NCBI RefSeq assembly: GCF_051020985.1
Contig: NC_135010.1
Coordinates: 13,762,001 to 13,826,000, forward strand
Source: Nomia melanderi
Lineage: Eukaryota; Arthropoda; Insecta; Hymenoptera; Halictidae
Direction: 5' to 3'
Length of the DNA stretch: 64,000 nucleotides
Below, piece by piece: positions 24,295 to 37,600 of this stretch. The notes under the pieces are model-generated. The model saw nothing but the letters and a program-made list of their open reading frames with translations. It was not told the origin of the DNA and made no database searches. A program made the translations under genes and the position numbers. The number at the start of each line of letters is the position of its first letter. Positions within the stretch are counted from its first letter, which is position 1.

Positions 24295-24535
24295 CCCCTT
24301 GCCGTACAATGACGAGTGAGACTCGCGCTGAAGATTTCTAGACTAATTTGACAACAATCAATGTTGTTCATTACCCACGGATCAAAGCACATAACTATTC
24401 CGCTATTAACAACGTATTATCTTCAAATGAAATTTGAAGTAGAATGGAAAATTTCGCTACGTTTCTTCTAAATTGCCGATAGCGAAATGTCACACGAGCT
24501 CAGTATCGAAAATAAATAGTACGCGAAGGGGTTAA
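24291..24535. mobile_element. TTAA-flanked MITE, family C
   Basis: TTAA at 24291-24294 and 24532-24535. Ends are CCCCTTGCCGTAC and, reverse-complemented, CCCCTTCGCGTAC. The interior matches 18469-18672 over its left part (GTGAGACTCGCG, CATTACCCACGGATC). Confidence 0.6.
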
Positions 24536-26321
24536 GGGGGTTACGGAGGATGTCGCGACGCGACGCGTCGAGGAAACTCTCGAAAGAGCCGGTTCTAGGG
24601 GACGTGTTCGCGTGCCTGTCGGCACTAGAGATCCATAGGGAGTCGCGTGACTCCCCCGGGATGCTTATCTAATGCCCGCGGAGGAATCATAATGTGACGT
24701 GGGGCCGAGTTACATCGGTCGACGCCGGACCGGCTTTGCAAACGCGACACAACGGCAATCCCACGAGACGCGTTCATAAACGGACAAGACGGATGACTGT
24801 CGCGTTTCAGGAGTGGCCGGTTAATGCATTCGAATGTGTTGCAAATACGCGGTTCTGTTTGCTTTAGCGGGCTCTCTCGCCAGAGAAAGACAGAGAACGA
24901 GAGAGAGTGAGTAAAAGAGAGAGAGGGGAGTCAACGATTCGAAGGTTGGTATTTTTTATCGCGCCGACATACAATTCGTTCGTAGCATAAAATGCAAACC
25001 GTTGCCACCGCTCGCCGGTTATCACGTAAATTGCGTGAGTCATAATCACGGTACTTATTTCCCGCGCGACGTTGTTCGTACCTTTTATCTGATCACGGAT
25101 CGGTCCGATATCTCTCGGCGTCGCTGTTAATCGTTCCGTCCGACGGGAATGTCACAATCTCGAGCCCGCGGCCGAGAGCGATCCGCCGCGTTCGGTTCTT
25201 AATCCGTCGATGATCGGTAATTACCGTATTCCGAGCAAACACGAACGAACCTGCCCAGGCGCTTCCCGTTCGTCCGTGGGATTCCGGTGGAACTGGATGA
25301 CTGGCGATTGTCCGACTCATTTATAATTTCATGGTCCGACGGGTCGATTTATAATCCTTTCTTGCCGTCGGGGCTCGCCTCATCGCGCGCCTCTCTCGGC
25401 CGCGATTTAGGGGAAAATTAAAACGGCGTCACGGTGTCGCGATTTTACTCCCCGCGGCCCGTAAAAGTTGCTACATCGGTGATCGAACGGCGGACCGTTC
25501 GAGCGCTGTCGCGAGTGCAACGGCCTCACCGAGAGAATGCATCGTTTAGCGCGTTCGACCGCTAAGGAACTGCTCTGACTCTGCCATTGTTCCCAGGAAA
25601 ATCCTTCGAAAATCTCGCGGACACCTCGTTAACACCGGTCATCTCTCGCCTGGCACCGGTTACCGTTGCCCGACGCGCTCGCACTCGCGCTCGCTCGCGC
25701 GCGCGCCTAAACGTTTTCCAATAAGTATCGGGTTTCGGGCGCGATTAATTGGATCGGAACTTTCGAGATAGGGTGTCAGCCATGAAACGGCGAACACGTT
25801 GTTGCTCGCGGTATATAGCGGAGTATAATCAACCACGCCCAGTCCAGGACCTCTTATCTAGGCTGCACCCTTCGATCCTTTTCGTCCTGGGAAGGCCGGC
25901 CGCGGCTCGCCTACAGAGAAAGTCCCGAGGGAACGACTCTCCCAAGGAGTGGAATTCGAATAATTGTCTCTCGCGCGGCCTTGAATGTCTCTCTCCCGCT
26001 GCGCGAACGCGCGCACCGCTCTGAGAAAGTAGTTTTTCCCTGGGCGTGGAGGGTTTTCTTTTTTTGGGAACGCTCGAGATTGCGCTGACTGGCTGGATTC
26101 TTCGTTTAAGCCTCGGTAATACGGATGCGGGACCATTTACGCCCAGCGGGACGCGGTTCGCGCGAGTAAGTAAATCGGAGCGGAAGAATGTTGCCGTTCG
26201 ACGTATCGTTTTCGCGAAAATCGCGCGTCGCACTTTGCGGAAAGTAGATAGAGCGAGCGATGATCAGACGTTGCGGTTGATTCGGTGATACGGGCGGTTC
26301 ACGGACTGTCGCTCAGTTTCC

Positions 26322-26894
26322 TTAACCGTTTCAGTGCCACGGATTTTTGTAACGGCCGAAAACTGGCGAGCAGCGATCGCGCTCCTTTCATTCCAGTTCA
26401 GAAATTCAACGAGGCTTTTCTATTTTTACCTCGAAACAAAGAATTGTAGATTTCATTCGATCCCCGTGTATTCACCAGCTTCTCAATGAACGTTAAACGT
26501 ACCACGGTCAAACGACCGATACATCCAAATTAACCCTTTGCACTCCAGGCGCCTCTAGGTCACCAAGTGATTTGACACAGCAAAACTGTAAACTTTGATA
26601 TTTAATATTAAACTTTGTGTAATGTATCAATGTACGAAATATTGAAAGAAAATAGTTCTCTTCCTCAAGAGATTCCTTAATTCAGTCTAAGAAAATATCG
26701 TCTGTATCTCATTAGAAAATACTGAATATTTCCGGTGAAAAACTTCTGGAGTGCAAAGGGTTAAAAGATGAATCTTCTCCTTCCTCGTCAAAAACAAATG
26801 AGAATACACAACCTGTTCCTTACGGTCCACAAGTTATTGTCGCATTCCGTTCGTAAAAATATCGGTATCAAAGTGCCGGTGCGTTTAGCGTTAA
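26322..26894. mobile_element. Possible outer TTAA-flanked element hosting a nested family A copy
   Basis: TTAA at 26322-26325 and 26891-26894. The left end has CCGTTTCAGTGCCACGGA; the right end has AAAGTGCCGGTGCGTTTAGCG, giving only a partial inverted match. The family A element at 26530-26764 lies inside it, so the outer element without the insert would be about 335 bp. Confidence 0.35.
26530..26764. mobile_element. TTAA-flanked MITE, family A (copy 2, best preserved)
   Basis: TTAA at 26530-26533 and 26761-26764. The 15-bp terminal inverted repeats CCCTTTGCACTCCAG match perfectly. The interior (GGCGCCTCTAGGTCACCAAG, TTTGATATTTAATATTAAAC, CATTAGAAAATACTGAATAT) is the reverse complement of the element at 34418-34653 along its length. 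No coding capacity. Confidence 0.75.
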
Positions 26895-29800
26895 TCTAGC
26901 CAGGAAAAGGCACCGCAGAAACTACCGCAACGTTCCCCGGGATTCGCTGTCGCCCGGCTTTAATCTAGAGCACCGCGTCGCCTCGATTCCGGAGTAGGTT
27001 TTCGATGAGACGTGACTGAGAGGCACGGGGGCTCGCGTAATAGTTAATTAACGAGCATTGCGTGGCGCGGCGAGGGAGAGATTCCAGGGCCAAGTTCAGG
27101 ACAATGCTGCGTTGATCCTCCGCACGGTTTCCGATCGAGGCACCTCGCGCGTGTCGAGGACGTAAGGAATCGGGAGGGTTGTATTCGTGTGCCTTCGAGC
27201 CGGATATAGGCTCGCGCGCGCGCGCGCGCGTCCTTCGCCGCGGAACCGTCGCCTGTAATAGAGAAATCGGGGTCGGCGGCGTAACGCCGCGAAACAATAC
27301 TTTGAAATCTCCTCCCGGTGGCGTGTTCCGCGGCCGGATTCGAGCACGTGACATAGCCAACGGCCATTCGGCCTGATTTACATCCGACCGCCGGCTTTTC
27401 CCTTTTTGGAGATCATCGAGCGCCGCGGATGCATTCGGAGCAAGTGGAATGAACGTTACGTGTTCCTCTGTATACGTACTCCCTGCTCCCGCGCGAGCGT
27501 TGGTTGGTTGTACGGTGAACAAGAGACGCGAGAGACACTCGAGGGAAAAAGCTCGCACCGCGACAGAACAGAAGCCTTTTCATCCGAGATCATTCCGCGG
27601 CGCTGAAGCGTTCCCCTATCGAGTAATGTTTCCGCGATCCCATGGAAATCACGTGTAAATAGATTCCCAGAAGCTCCGTTCGCTCGACTAGATTATCGCC
27701 GTAGAAGAGACGAACGGTCCGCCACCGGGGTATCCGTCGCGAGGAGCTCGAACAACCGCGGCTCTTGAAACCGGAGGATCGAACCGGAGCCGAGGAACGT
27801 CACGCGTCGTGTCTCCTCGCGATAATTTGCACTTCGAGAGGTCTCGTCGCGGTACAAAGGTACAGTTATCGCGGCGGTTTCGCGGAATAGCTCCTCATCG
27901 GACGGAGGAGGAGGAGGATTCGCAGGAATTCGCGTCGCGAGAAATTTTAGGCTCGCGCGTTCGACGGTTTTTCAGCGGTGCGCATTCTTTACCGAGGTGT
28001 GACAACTCGATAAGTCCGACCCACGCGTTCATTGTTCCTCCGCGGTGTGTCGCAATTTTTATCCGTCTCCATTAGCGAAAATTTTTCACGCCGAGCTCTT
28101 TCTCTCGCTCGGACGTCGCGACGGGCCGCGGGGATCGTTAGGAATCTAGGTTCTTTTCCAGGAACTGCTCGATTATGCGAGGACACGGCTATAATCGAAC
28201 GCGACCCGGCAAACACCTGGATTACGCTGCGGGCCAACCTCTGCATGTTTAATCCCCGCACCGGCGGACTAACACCACCACGTGTCCGGTGGATCGCATC
28301 GATCGAGGGGGAACCCTATCGAGCGGATTCGCACGGATTTACGGCGTTTCCGCGCGGAGTTTCCGACGGTTAACCGTTCAGGAAGCGGTTTATTGAATTA
28401 TATTGCATCCAGCACGTAGGATTGACCGTGGTTCCTGCTTGTGTCAGGGTCGTACCACTTTATTTAATAAGGGTCAATTACCCTCCGGCTAACCATGTTA
28501 GCACGCCATTGCATAATTTATGAATTACGACTGTCCCGCTCTCTCCTCCTGTCTCGCCGACTGTCTGAGACACGAACGCGCGCACCGAAATATTCGCCGG
28601 GCTAACGCGCTCGCCGGTAATATCTTAAAAGTTAATCCCCCGGCTCGGTTGTTTCCGTCACGGTAAATCTGTTCGCCGGGATTTACGCTCGGTCGGGGAT
28701 CCACGCTTCTCCGTTTTATATAACTGACACGGCACTCGGGGTACTCCGTGTGTTCCCATCGCCGGAACACACACGATCGTTTTTCCTCGGAGTTTTCAAT
28801 CGAGCCGAGTTTCCGATCGCTTCAACGCTCCCGACGATCGACTCGCGCGATCGTGTCGTTCGATTCCATCGCTCGCTGTTATACAACGTACCAGTCAACG
28901 ATATTCGACTCGTCAGTTACGTTTTCAACAGTGAGACATTCGAGTTTCATCGTCCGTTACCTGAAACTATCGTCGTCTGTTAGACTTCCGACCATTTCAT
29001 TCGAATTTCCGGGTGTTACAAGCGTTCTGCGCATAGTGGCTCGCATTCGTTTCGTTTACCTTCGCGCTGTCTCGTGTAATGGCAATGGTAAAAGGTTGAA
29101 ACGGGTCCGGAGTCCCGTGGACAAGTGTTTAATCTAGATTCCGCGACTCGAGTCGGGTCTCCCGGACGCAGGATCGATCGCATCGAATCACGCGACCGAT
29201 TTACCACTCCATTTGCTAATCCGCGGTCGGGTTGACAGTGAGATCAGAGTTAATTGTGGCCGCTCGGAGGACCGTTGAATTATTCCTCGGGCCGCACGCG
29301 AGACGCGTTCCTCCCCTCGGCGATCTAGATCCCGAGAAAGCGTTCGCCGCCGCGGCCGCCGGGCGATTGTCGCGCGGCGAGCACGATCGAACCCGTCGCC
29401 GCCGCGCGGCGTTACATTTTTTCTTCCTTTAATATCCCCGATCCTCCAGCTGTCCGGCCGATACCTCGGGACACGCGTCCGATAGGTTGTCGCGTACTCA
29501 ATTAAAACTTGCGCGTCTAAATATAGCGGCCCGAGTGGCGCGCGGCATTCCGATCGTGGACATTGGTCGCGCCGCGGCCGCGCGACTCCGAGCCGGCGTG
29601 CACGCGCGCGCGAAAGTTCAGCGATGCGACCGCATCGGGACGGAATCGGAAAAATCCGGGGGCGTAATTCAATCGCGAGCACCCGCCGCCGCGCGAACGA
29701 AGCATCTGGAACGCGTCGACGGGTGTCCCCCGCAGTTTTACGGCGGCCCGTCCGCCGCCGGAAACGCGGAAGCGGATCGACCCAGCTTTCTCGCGTCGAA

Positions 29801-30232
29801 CGAGCATCTCCCGAGCCGCGCCGGAATAATAAACGCTCGGGATTTTAACACTTCGCGAGCGAGCCGATCCCCACGCGGTTGTTCCGATGTTTTAGGAGAT
29901 ACTCGTTCGCCCCGGGCTCGCGTCGCCACCGACGGGATGTACTTCCTTTTCGCGATAAGGAATTTGATGAGTCGCCGGAATATTCAGTTGGAAATATAGG
30001 ATACGGTGCTTTGTATTCCGACGCTTCGGTTCTGGGAAGTAAGGAATACTATTGAATAGCGACCCGCTAACGTGTCTGTCCGCGGCTTTCCGTTTCCACT
30101 TGTCGCGAGCACCGAAGCGTGCCTGTCAAACTTTAAAACCTCGATTTTTATAACGTATCATCGTGTGTTTTCGATTTAGGTGTCCATATAGATTCGCGTT
30201 ACGTTTCCCACTGTTTCTAACAGTGATATTAA

Positions 30233-30369
30233 TTAACTCTTAACGGAACAATGCCTTATAAGCGGCATATTCAGATTAAACGTTAAGTATTGCTAGCTCG
30301 TTTCTGTGAATTTTCCCATGTATCCACGTTATTTTTCGATAAACTTGAAACACTTCCGTTAAGAGTTAA
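30233..30369. mobile_element. Short TTAA-flanked MITE, family B
   Basis: TTAA at 30233-30236 and 30366-30369. The 12-bp terminal inverted repeats CTCTTAACGGAA match perfectly. It shares its right TTAA with the adjacent family A copy. Confidence 0.6.
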
Positions 30370-30584
30370 CCTTTGCACTCTGTAGGCTCCACTACGGCAC
30401 CACTTATATTAAACATTTCAATGATCAAAAGTGAAAAAACTTATTACTGCATTTGCTACGCGCAAATCTTGCTAAGAACAATCAAAAAATCTAAGAAATA
30501 TTATAATATCTTTTCATATTCATCGCGAGGACTAAAAATGTCTTGTTGCTGGTAGATTGGGAAATCAGGAGTGCTAAGGGTTAA
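30366..30584. mobile_element. TTAA-flanked MITE, family A (copy 5)
   Basis: TTAA at 30366-30369 and 30581-30584. Ends are CCTTTGCACTC and, reverse-complemented, CCCTTAGCACTCC. The left interior (TGTAGGCTCCACTACGGCACC) is homologous to the right part of 205-429 in opposite orientation. Confidence 0.65.
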
Positions 30585-32831
30585 TAGCGACGAGTATTCG
30601 AAATCCGAATTCCTAATCCCGTTCGTCCGCGATTGTTCGCAGCCGTCGGATCGGTCCGTTAAAACGGCTGGTTCGAGCAGCGATATCCCAGAACAGCAGC
30701 TTGTCGGACACGTGAGAGTGAGCACAGGTGACAGCAAGCTGACAGCGGGAGCGCGTACAGGCCGGACGAAAATGCATTGGGAGCCTATAAGTACGCGTGA
30801 CACAATCGTTGGGGAATGTCGGTGTCGGAGGGCCCTAGGTCCTCTCTCGGTTCCCGGTGTCCGCAATCCCGTTCGCGTCCGCGCCAGACGCAATTTCTCG
30901 TGCGAGACCCGCGCCGCGCGCGTATCCTCCTGTCCTTCGTGCCCCGCGAACCGCGATAGGAACGAAAACAGCCATGAAATTGCCTCCTGGGCTCGTCTCG
31001 GTCCGCCTTCGCCTTCGCTTCACGCGATAACCTCGAATTTCAAACGAATCCGATTCGTTGGCTCTCTTTGTGCCGCGTTTCCGGATATTGCGCGAGCAAC
31101 CGACGCTCGGGAACACGGCTCACGGTAATCTCGCCTCGCGACTAGAGGCATTCGAGTGACTTTACCGCTCGGCTCTCGCTTTCGGTTGTTTCATGAATAA
31201 TGGAAAAATGGAACGGAGTCGGGTACGAAGTCTCCGAGCGGCGGTTTCGTTAACGAATCCCTCGCGAGAGACGGCTGCGGCCGAGATGATAACGATTCGA
31301 TGAATCATCGGCGCGGTCGTCGATCGCGGGACTCGCGCAAGAAAGGGAAAGCCCTCGTTGTTGCACCGAGGGATGACGTAAAGCAACTGTACGCCGGTTT
31401 AATCCTTCCCCGCCGAGATTTCGTCCGGTGGAGCGAGAGGCTCGCCGCGTTATCGAGTCGAAAGTAGGCCTCGCTTGCTATCTGTCTCTGCGATTAAACG
31501 TTGTAAACGTTTACACGTTCGCGCATCCGCCTTCGAGAACGCGGCGAGCCGACTCGAGACGTCGGGAACATTTAAATCGAAGTATTTCCCCTCGCGGCGG
31601 ATCCTTGAGCGTATCGTTTGAGTTCTCAAAGCTTCCGAGGCGAAGCGTCCGCGAGGAACGTTCCTATAGGAATCTTCAAACGAATGGAATCGCTCATTGC
31701 ACGCACTAATGAGTAACTCGCGGCTTCGTTCGAGTCTCGCGGTAACAGCGCGGAAAAGCGATCGAAGATTTTGTAACGCTGCAGTTGGCACGCAGCCATT
31801 CGACATTTTTTCCCTCTCGGGATACCTCGAAACGGAGCAACGCAGAAAAGTATTAACCCTCTGCTGGCGAATGTCATTTCGAAGATGAAATGTTCATACT
31901 CGACGGACTAAGTCGCGAACAAATGATTGAATTACTCGGACAACTAGAGGCCAGCGCGTACTTTCCTTTCATTCTATTAATTAAGCGATTGATATATAAT
32001 TTAGCTTCATCTGTCGAAGGTTCTGTGTATTCCAAAGATTCTTCTCCCGCAAACGGAAATAGAATCTTTGTCTCGATGAATCGCCTCGGAAGAATCGCCT
32101 CGGAAGAATCGTTTCGTTCGATGAACCGTTCTCATTCGATTGTTTCCGAATGGTCTCTGCTCTCGGTCTCGCGCTTCACCGGCGATTATCTTAATCTCCG
32201 CGCGAGCGACTTCGAGCGACGAATTACGATGCCGCGAGCGTAGACTCGAAATAAAGGTCATCGTGGCCAGACACGAATTATTTATGCCTTAAATTGAGCA
32301 GCTAAATGACGCCACTTCCTCGCGAGTGACATCATATCGCCGGCCGTTCAATGTCATCGTGTCTTTCCGAGCATTCTTCACGGAACCATCGTCGCCGCGA
32401 TTCAATGCTCCGGATTCGGAGACGCTTGTAATCCCCTTCCCGCGATCGATAGTCGAATACCGCCGAGGCAACGTTTGCCCCGCGCTGTGCATGGTTTTTT
32501 CTTCGGTGCACCGATGCGTCGCCGTAACGTTTGCCCTTTCACGTGTGCGAAAATTCGCCGGAGATCGACGGATTCGAGGAATAACGAGTCCCCGACACGC
32601 AGAGGGTGGTTCATTGGGAACAGCGGGGAACTGGCAGCGATTATGTCGCAGTGGAACGTCCCTGTCTCACGTTTATTTGACGATTTCTTGGAACGAAGCA
32701 ACCTTGTATCGCATTTCCGTCCGGTAGACATAGCGCAGGTTATCGTAATCCGAGGAATAGACGCGCTGCTTACGCGAAATCGAGCTGATTAGCATGAATG
32801 GACGTTTATACGTTCATCGATTGCTAGAATA

Positions 32832-33030
32832 TTAACCCTTTGCCTCGAAAAATTTCTCACTAGAAATATTCAATTTATTTTTATGAGATATATTCACAAA
32901 ATAAGGAGAACAATGGTATTTTATTTCCACATTTCACGTATCGACAGATTACTCAAGACTTAATGTCAACGAAATTTTACCTTGATGAAATCGAGCGACT
33001 GAGAGGCACCTTTGGAGTGCAAAGGGTTAA
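32832..33030. mobile_element. TTAA-flanked MITE, family A (copy 4)
   Basis: TTAA at 32832-32835 and 33027-33030. The right end, reverse-complemented, is CCCTTTGCACTCC; the left end is a diverged CCCTTTGCCTCG. The left interior (AGAAATATTCAATTTATTTT) resembles that of 34418-34653, in the same orientation. Confidence 0.6.
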
Positions 33031-34417
33031 TTCAGTGATAAATTTCTAACGAGAATATTCTAATTGACTTGTCTCCACTATTGCACTTTACGAACCACGA
33101 ATTTCTAAATAAAATATCGTCGCGTTGCCTTTCACGTCGACGAATACTCAACTAGCATGTCCAATGAATAGTAGGATAAATCCGAAGCAGTACTTAGAAG
33201 CGGTGTTGAAATCGCCAGCCGCTGCAGATCCCTGCAGCACCGGCCTGGGATACGGTCGATGTTCATCGAAGCGGTCTCGCAATCGCCGGCCGATGTCGCC
33301 GTCGGATTAACCCGGCTCGGATCGATTGATTCAGAGGCGCGGATACGAGCAGCCGTTCGAAACGAGTCGCGCTGCTCCCGCACGAAACCACGAGAAAGGT
33401 GAACGCGTGGCTTTTAATTCGAGTCTCCCTCGAAACTGCGAACCGGTGAACGTCGTATTCGTGTTCTCTCGGATACGTCATCCAGTTTTTTTCGACGTAG
33501 CAACGAGCGTGTAGCTAACGGGGCAGCGCGAGCAAAAAGTCCTCCGAGCGACTAGATTCCGTACGGTGCCTCGGCTTCTTCCCTCCGACCTGGAACATAT
33601 TTATCAATCAACGTCTGCGAAGGTGCAGTTTCTGCTTTACGAGCAGCGTCGGATCCCGTAAAAACATCGCGAATAACAACGATCATTGAACGGGATCCTC
33701 TTTCCCATCTGTCCGCTTCGCGCGATCGCTTCCGTGCAGCTGGATAGAACTGTTGCGCCCGAGGACGTTTTGCTTTTGTTCGAACGATCTTCGGTTTTGC
33801 ACGCTGTTCTTGCTCGTACCGTGCCATATGTTATTAACTCCGCAGGTTCATTGATACTTTAGAAAGTGGCTCCGTTCCCGAAGAATCGCCGGCGATCTCA
33901 ACGACTTCCCGCTTCTGTTTTCACCGCGTTTTGGAACCGCTTCTCCGCGTAATCGATTCGCCGGTTGATTTTACTCTCTGGATCTCTCTCGTTTTCCGTC
34001 GAGGCCGAGAGGATTCCGTCGAGTGTAAAACGATATTGAAATAGATTCCATTATTTATGTCCGCGATCACGCGAGCCGATAAGCGCCGCGGTTCTGGAAG
34101 GTCCGTGGAAGGCGCGGAGGAACGCAGCCAACGGTGCACGGGGTTCAGCGACGGAACGGGAACATTCGGCCGCGGGTTCGAATGACTCATCGCTATATTA
34201 CGAACCGACGCCGAACAATTGTGACATGCGCCGCTAACCGTTTAACGGTGTATCCCGGTAAATTACGTTCAATTAGAGCTTTCGCTCGTTCCCGGTCCTC
34301 CTGCTGCACCTTCGACTCTAATAGCGTTCGGCGATCGTGTCTCCGATTTCGTTGATAACGACCCACACACAGAACTCTGTATTCCATTCGACAAGGAATA
34401 TTAAGTAGTTTAAACAT

Positions 34418-34653
34418 CTAACCTTTGCACTCCACAAGTTTTTCACCGGAAATATTCAATATTTTCTAATGAGATACAGACATTTTCTTAGATTGAATTG
34501 AGAAATCTCACATGCATTGAAGAGAACTATTTTCTTTCAATATTTCCTACATTGATGCATTGTACGAGTTTATTATTAAATATCAAAGTTCACAGTTTTG
34601 CCGTGTCAAATCATTTAGTGACTTAGAGGCGCCTCTGGAGTGCAAAGGGTTAG
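34418..34653. mobile_element. MITE, family A (copy 3)
   Basis: Ends are CCTTTGCACTCCA and, reverse-complemented, CCCTTTGCACTCCAGAGG, with degenerate flanks (CTAA and TTAG). It is nearly full-length and inverted relative to the copy at 26530-26764, about 7.9 kb away. Confidence 0.7.
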
Positions 34654-37600
34654 AAGTGTTCGGTAAGCAATTATTCGAAGCTCGCTCGAAAGTGATCTAT
34701 CCTCGGCGAGTTACACGGATAAACGACTTCTCTTTCGTTCGCGGATTGATAAAGTGCCGCGTCAATTAGCGATCGCCTCGTTATCGCGCTGCCGGGTATT
34801 CGTAGACTAATTATCGCGGAACGTGAGAACGACGCGTTGGATCGTCGCCGTTCTCGTCGCGCGTCGCCCTTGAATCCGAGAGATATGTATGTGGGTGCAG
34901 ATTCTGTTGCGTCGCGCGACACGCAATCCATCGCGAGCTCGAACGACGAGCGAATCGTTCGAGGTAATGTCTCGTTCGCCGAGCCAAGCGGCTGAATTCT
35001 TCTAGCGAGCGTAGAGACACGCGTGGAATAAAGCAAGACGATTTTTCTCGAAGCGGCGTCGAATTAGGCGCAAAGTCCGCGTCGTCTTCGGCGGATCCTC
35101 GCGCTTCGATCGTGTTCAGCGGTTTCGCGGTGGGTGGAAGAAGGGGAGACGAGGCTTCTCCGTGACACAGATAATCGAAGAGTAAACCGTCGATTCGATG
35201 GATACCCTCGGTCTCACCATTTCGGGCGAAAAGGTCGATACGCGCGTAAGGCCCCGTTCACCGTGCGGTTAGAGCTCTCCGGCGCGAAACGGCGGGGGCG
35301 TTGTGACAGGACCTTGTCGCGGCCCACACGCAGGTCTACAGTACCTGCCGCGACTTCCACAGAAACTCCTCGTTAACTTCAGAGCGGATCCGTTCGAGCC
35401 TTCGCCTCTCGAGCTCTACGATTTCGGAAGAGACGGATTCTTCGAAGTTCGTCTCGGAGGTTCCTCGCTGGAAATATTCCCGAATCCTCTGCGCCGCGTG
35501 GGATTCCGATGAGCGCCGATTCGGCGGTCAACGCGTTAATTGCCGATCAGCTCGGAGCCGGCGCGAGCGATGCGCGACCGACTTTTTTCAAAGGATCTCG
35601 AGTGGGAGGGCGGCGAAGGAGTAGGAGGAACGCGCGGAGCCGTTTCCGTCGAGCATCGAAGAAGATGCAATAAGTGACGGCCTTGATTTCTCGTTTCTGC
35701 GTACGGGAAGATCGTTCGTGAAATCGATCGCGCGTTGCCTTTAGCCTACATAACCAACTGCTGCGATATGCCTGCTTCCCCTCACTCTCTCTTTCTCTTG
35801 CTCTCTTTTCCCGGGCTCTCAATGCCGAGTACTTTTACTTCGGCCTGTTCGCGAACGATTAACCGGTGCACCGAAATTCGCGATCCCCCCGTTGCTTAGC
35901 GTTAGAAGAGATTAATCCGCGCGAGATTCACGAAGACGAGAGCGGTAGAAATCGAGGAGATGTCTCCATCGCACGGAAACGCTGGCCCGTCGGGCTGCGG
36001 TTCTCAGTTTTCTCGCGGTTAGAAATTCATCGGGCAATTAGCGGCGAACGGAGCGCAAAGCGGAACTTAATTGCGCGCGTTTACGGCGCCGGGGACCCGT
36101 TAAACGGTCGGTCGACGCGTCTGTAGGAAACGGGTCTCTTCTGGTTACGGGGACGAGCGGTAGGTACGTCGGTCCCGCGGGTAGAATCGTAGAAATCGCG
36201 GTGCGGCGTCGCTGACCGGCACAGGAAGCAGGGTGCAGCCTTCTGTTCGGCCACCTGCTCGGCTCGCTCGCCTCGCGAAGGGCTTCCAGGCTGCTCGGGA
36301 CGGAGCTGTTCGATCACCTGGCTCCGAAACGCGCGTGGCTCGTCCTCAGCGAGAGCGCAGCTGCTGGAATTGCGTGAATTTACGACAGTCTTCCGAGGAA
36401 TTCCTTCGAACAACTGTGCGAGGGACAATCGCGAGACCCGTTGCCGGCTCTTGAAAAGCGTGAAAGTAATCCTGTGGACTAGAGTAACCGAGAGCCGGAC
36501 TCGCGGACGTTGCCACCGGCCGGAGGATCAACTGTAATTATTCCATTATCATTAAGCAGCTAATAAAGGGGAACGGATAGCCGTTCGTCGAGTGTCGCGG
36601 AATCGATTTACAAGGTCCACGGGGGCACGCGACACGCCGGCAACCACCGCCGGTCCGTTCGGCGAGATCGATCAAGATATCAGCGTGTCATTGTCGTAAT
36701 TCATATCGCGAACGAGAAACGCTCGCGAGCGGAGCCGAGCCACGGGCGATTGTTCAGGCGGCGTGGCGCAACAGTGAAAGCCCACTTAGGGGACGCTGCG
36801 GCGATTAACGAGATACCGGGGGGAACACCTTTTGAAACGGCACGCCCGCTGAAACCCGGTCGAAAATTATCCGTCTGTGTCCGATTTACGACGAGCTGCG
36901 CGGCGCCCACGCGCGATAAATCGCGGTCCCGCTGTAAATTGTGCCGCAGGAACGGGCAATCGGTGGAGGAACACAGCGCAATATTTCACCCCTCGGTCCG
37001 TGCCGGCCGCATTGTCTCGGCCCTAACGAGAGCCTCGCTCCGTTTAAGTGGAATTATCCTGTCTCATTAACCAACGCATCGACGTATTCCTCGCTCGAGG
37101 GATCACGGGACTTCAGGGTCGCTTCTGCGGTGTCGGCGCGTCGCCGGTGTCCCGTCGACCGGCCGCCGCCATTTCAATCTTCACTTCGGGACGAACCGAA
37201 ATTTCTTTCCACGCTGCCAACGCTCGGATCTCTGCGAGCACTGAACAGTATAAACGTCTCGAATCTCTTTAAGAGCTTCAGTATCTATCGTATTGTGAGA
37301 TGATCCTAGTGAAGAGAAAATTGAACTTTGTCGTCTGCGTTTCGTCAGTCGTCGCCTTCTTAAGGGAAAATATCTTGGGTGCAATGAACAAAGTGAGCTG
37401 AACAGTGTCCTTAGGACACACAGTGAAAAGTGTATTATTCCAAGTTCTCACAATTTTATTGTACGCCCACGAAATCCTGTCCTACAGTATCGTTCACGAT
37501 CTTCAAGATTCCGAATCTGCGAGGCCTTCCGGAGATTCACGGAATCGTAATGCTCCGAGGCCCATCGGCAGCCACGGTTCCCAATAAAGCCAGCACCACA

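Noticed and set aside
34160..34200. GGTTCGAAT resembling a tRNA B box
   Set aside because: No matching A box, acceptor stem or cloverleaf is visible around it.
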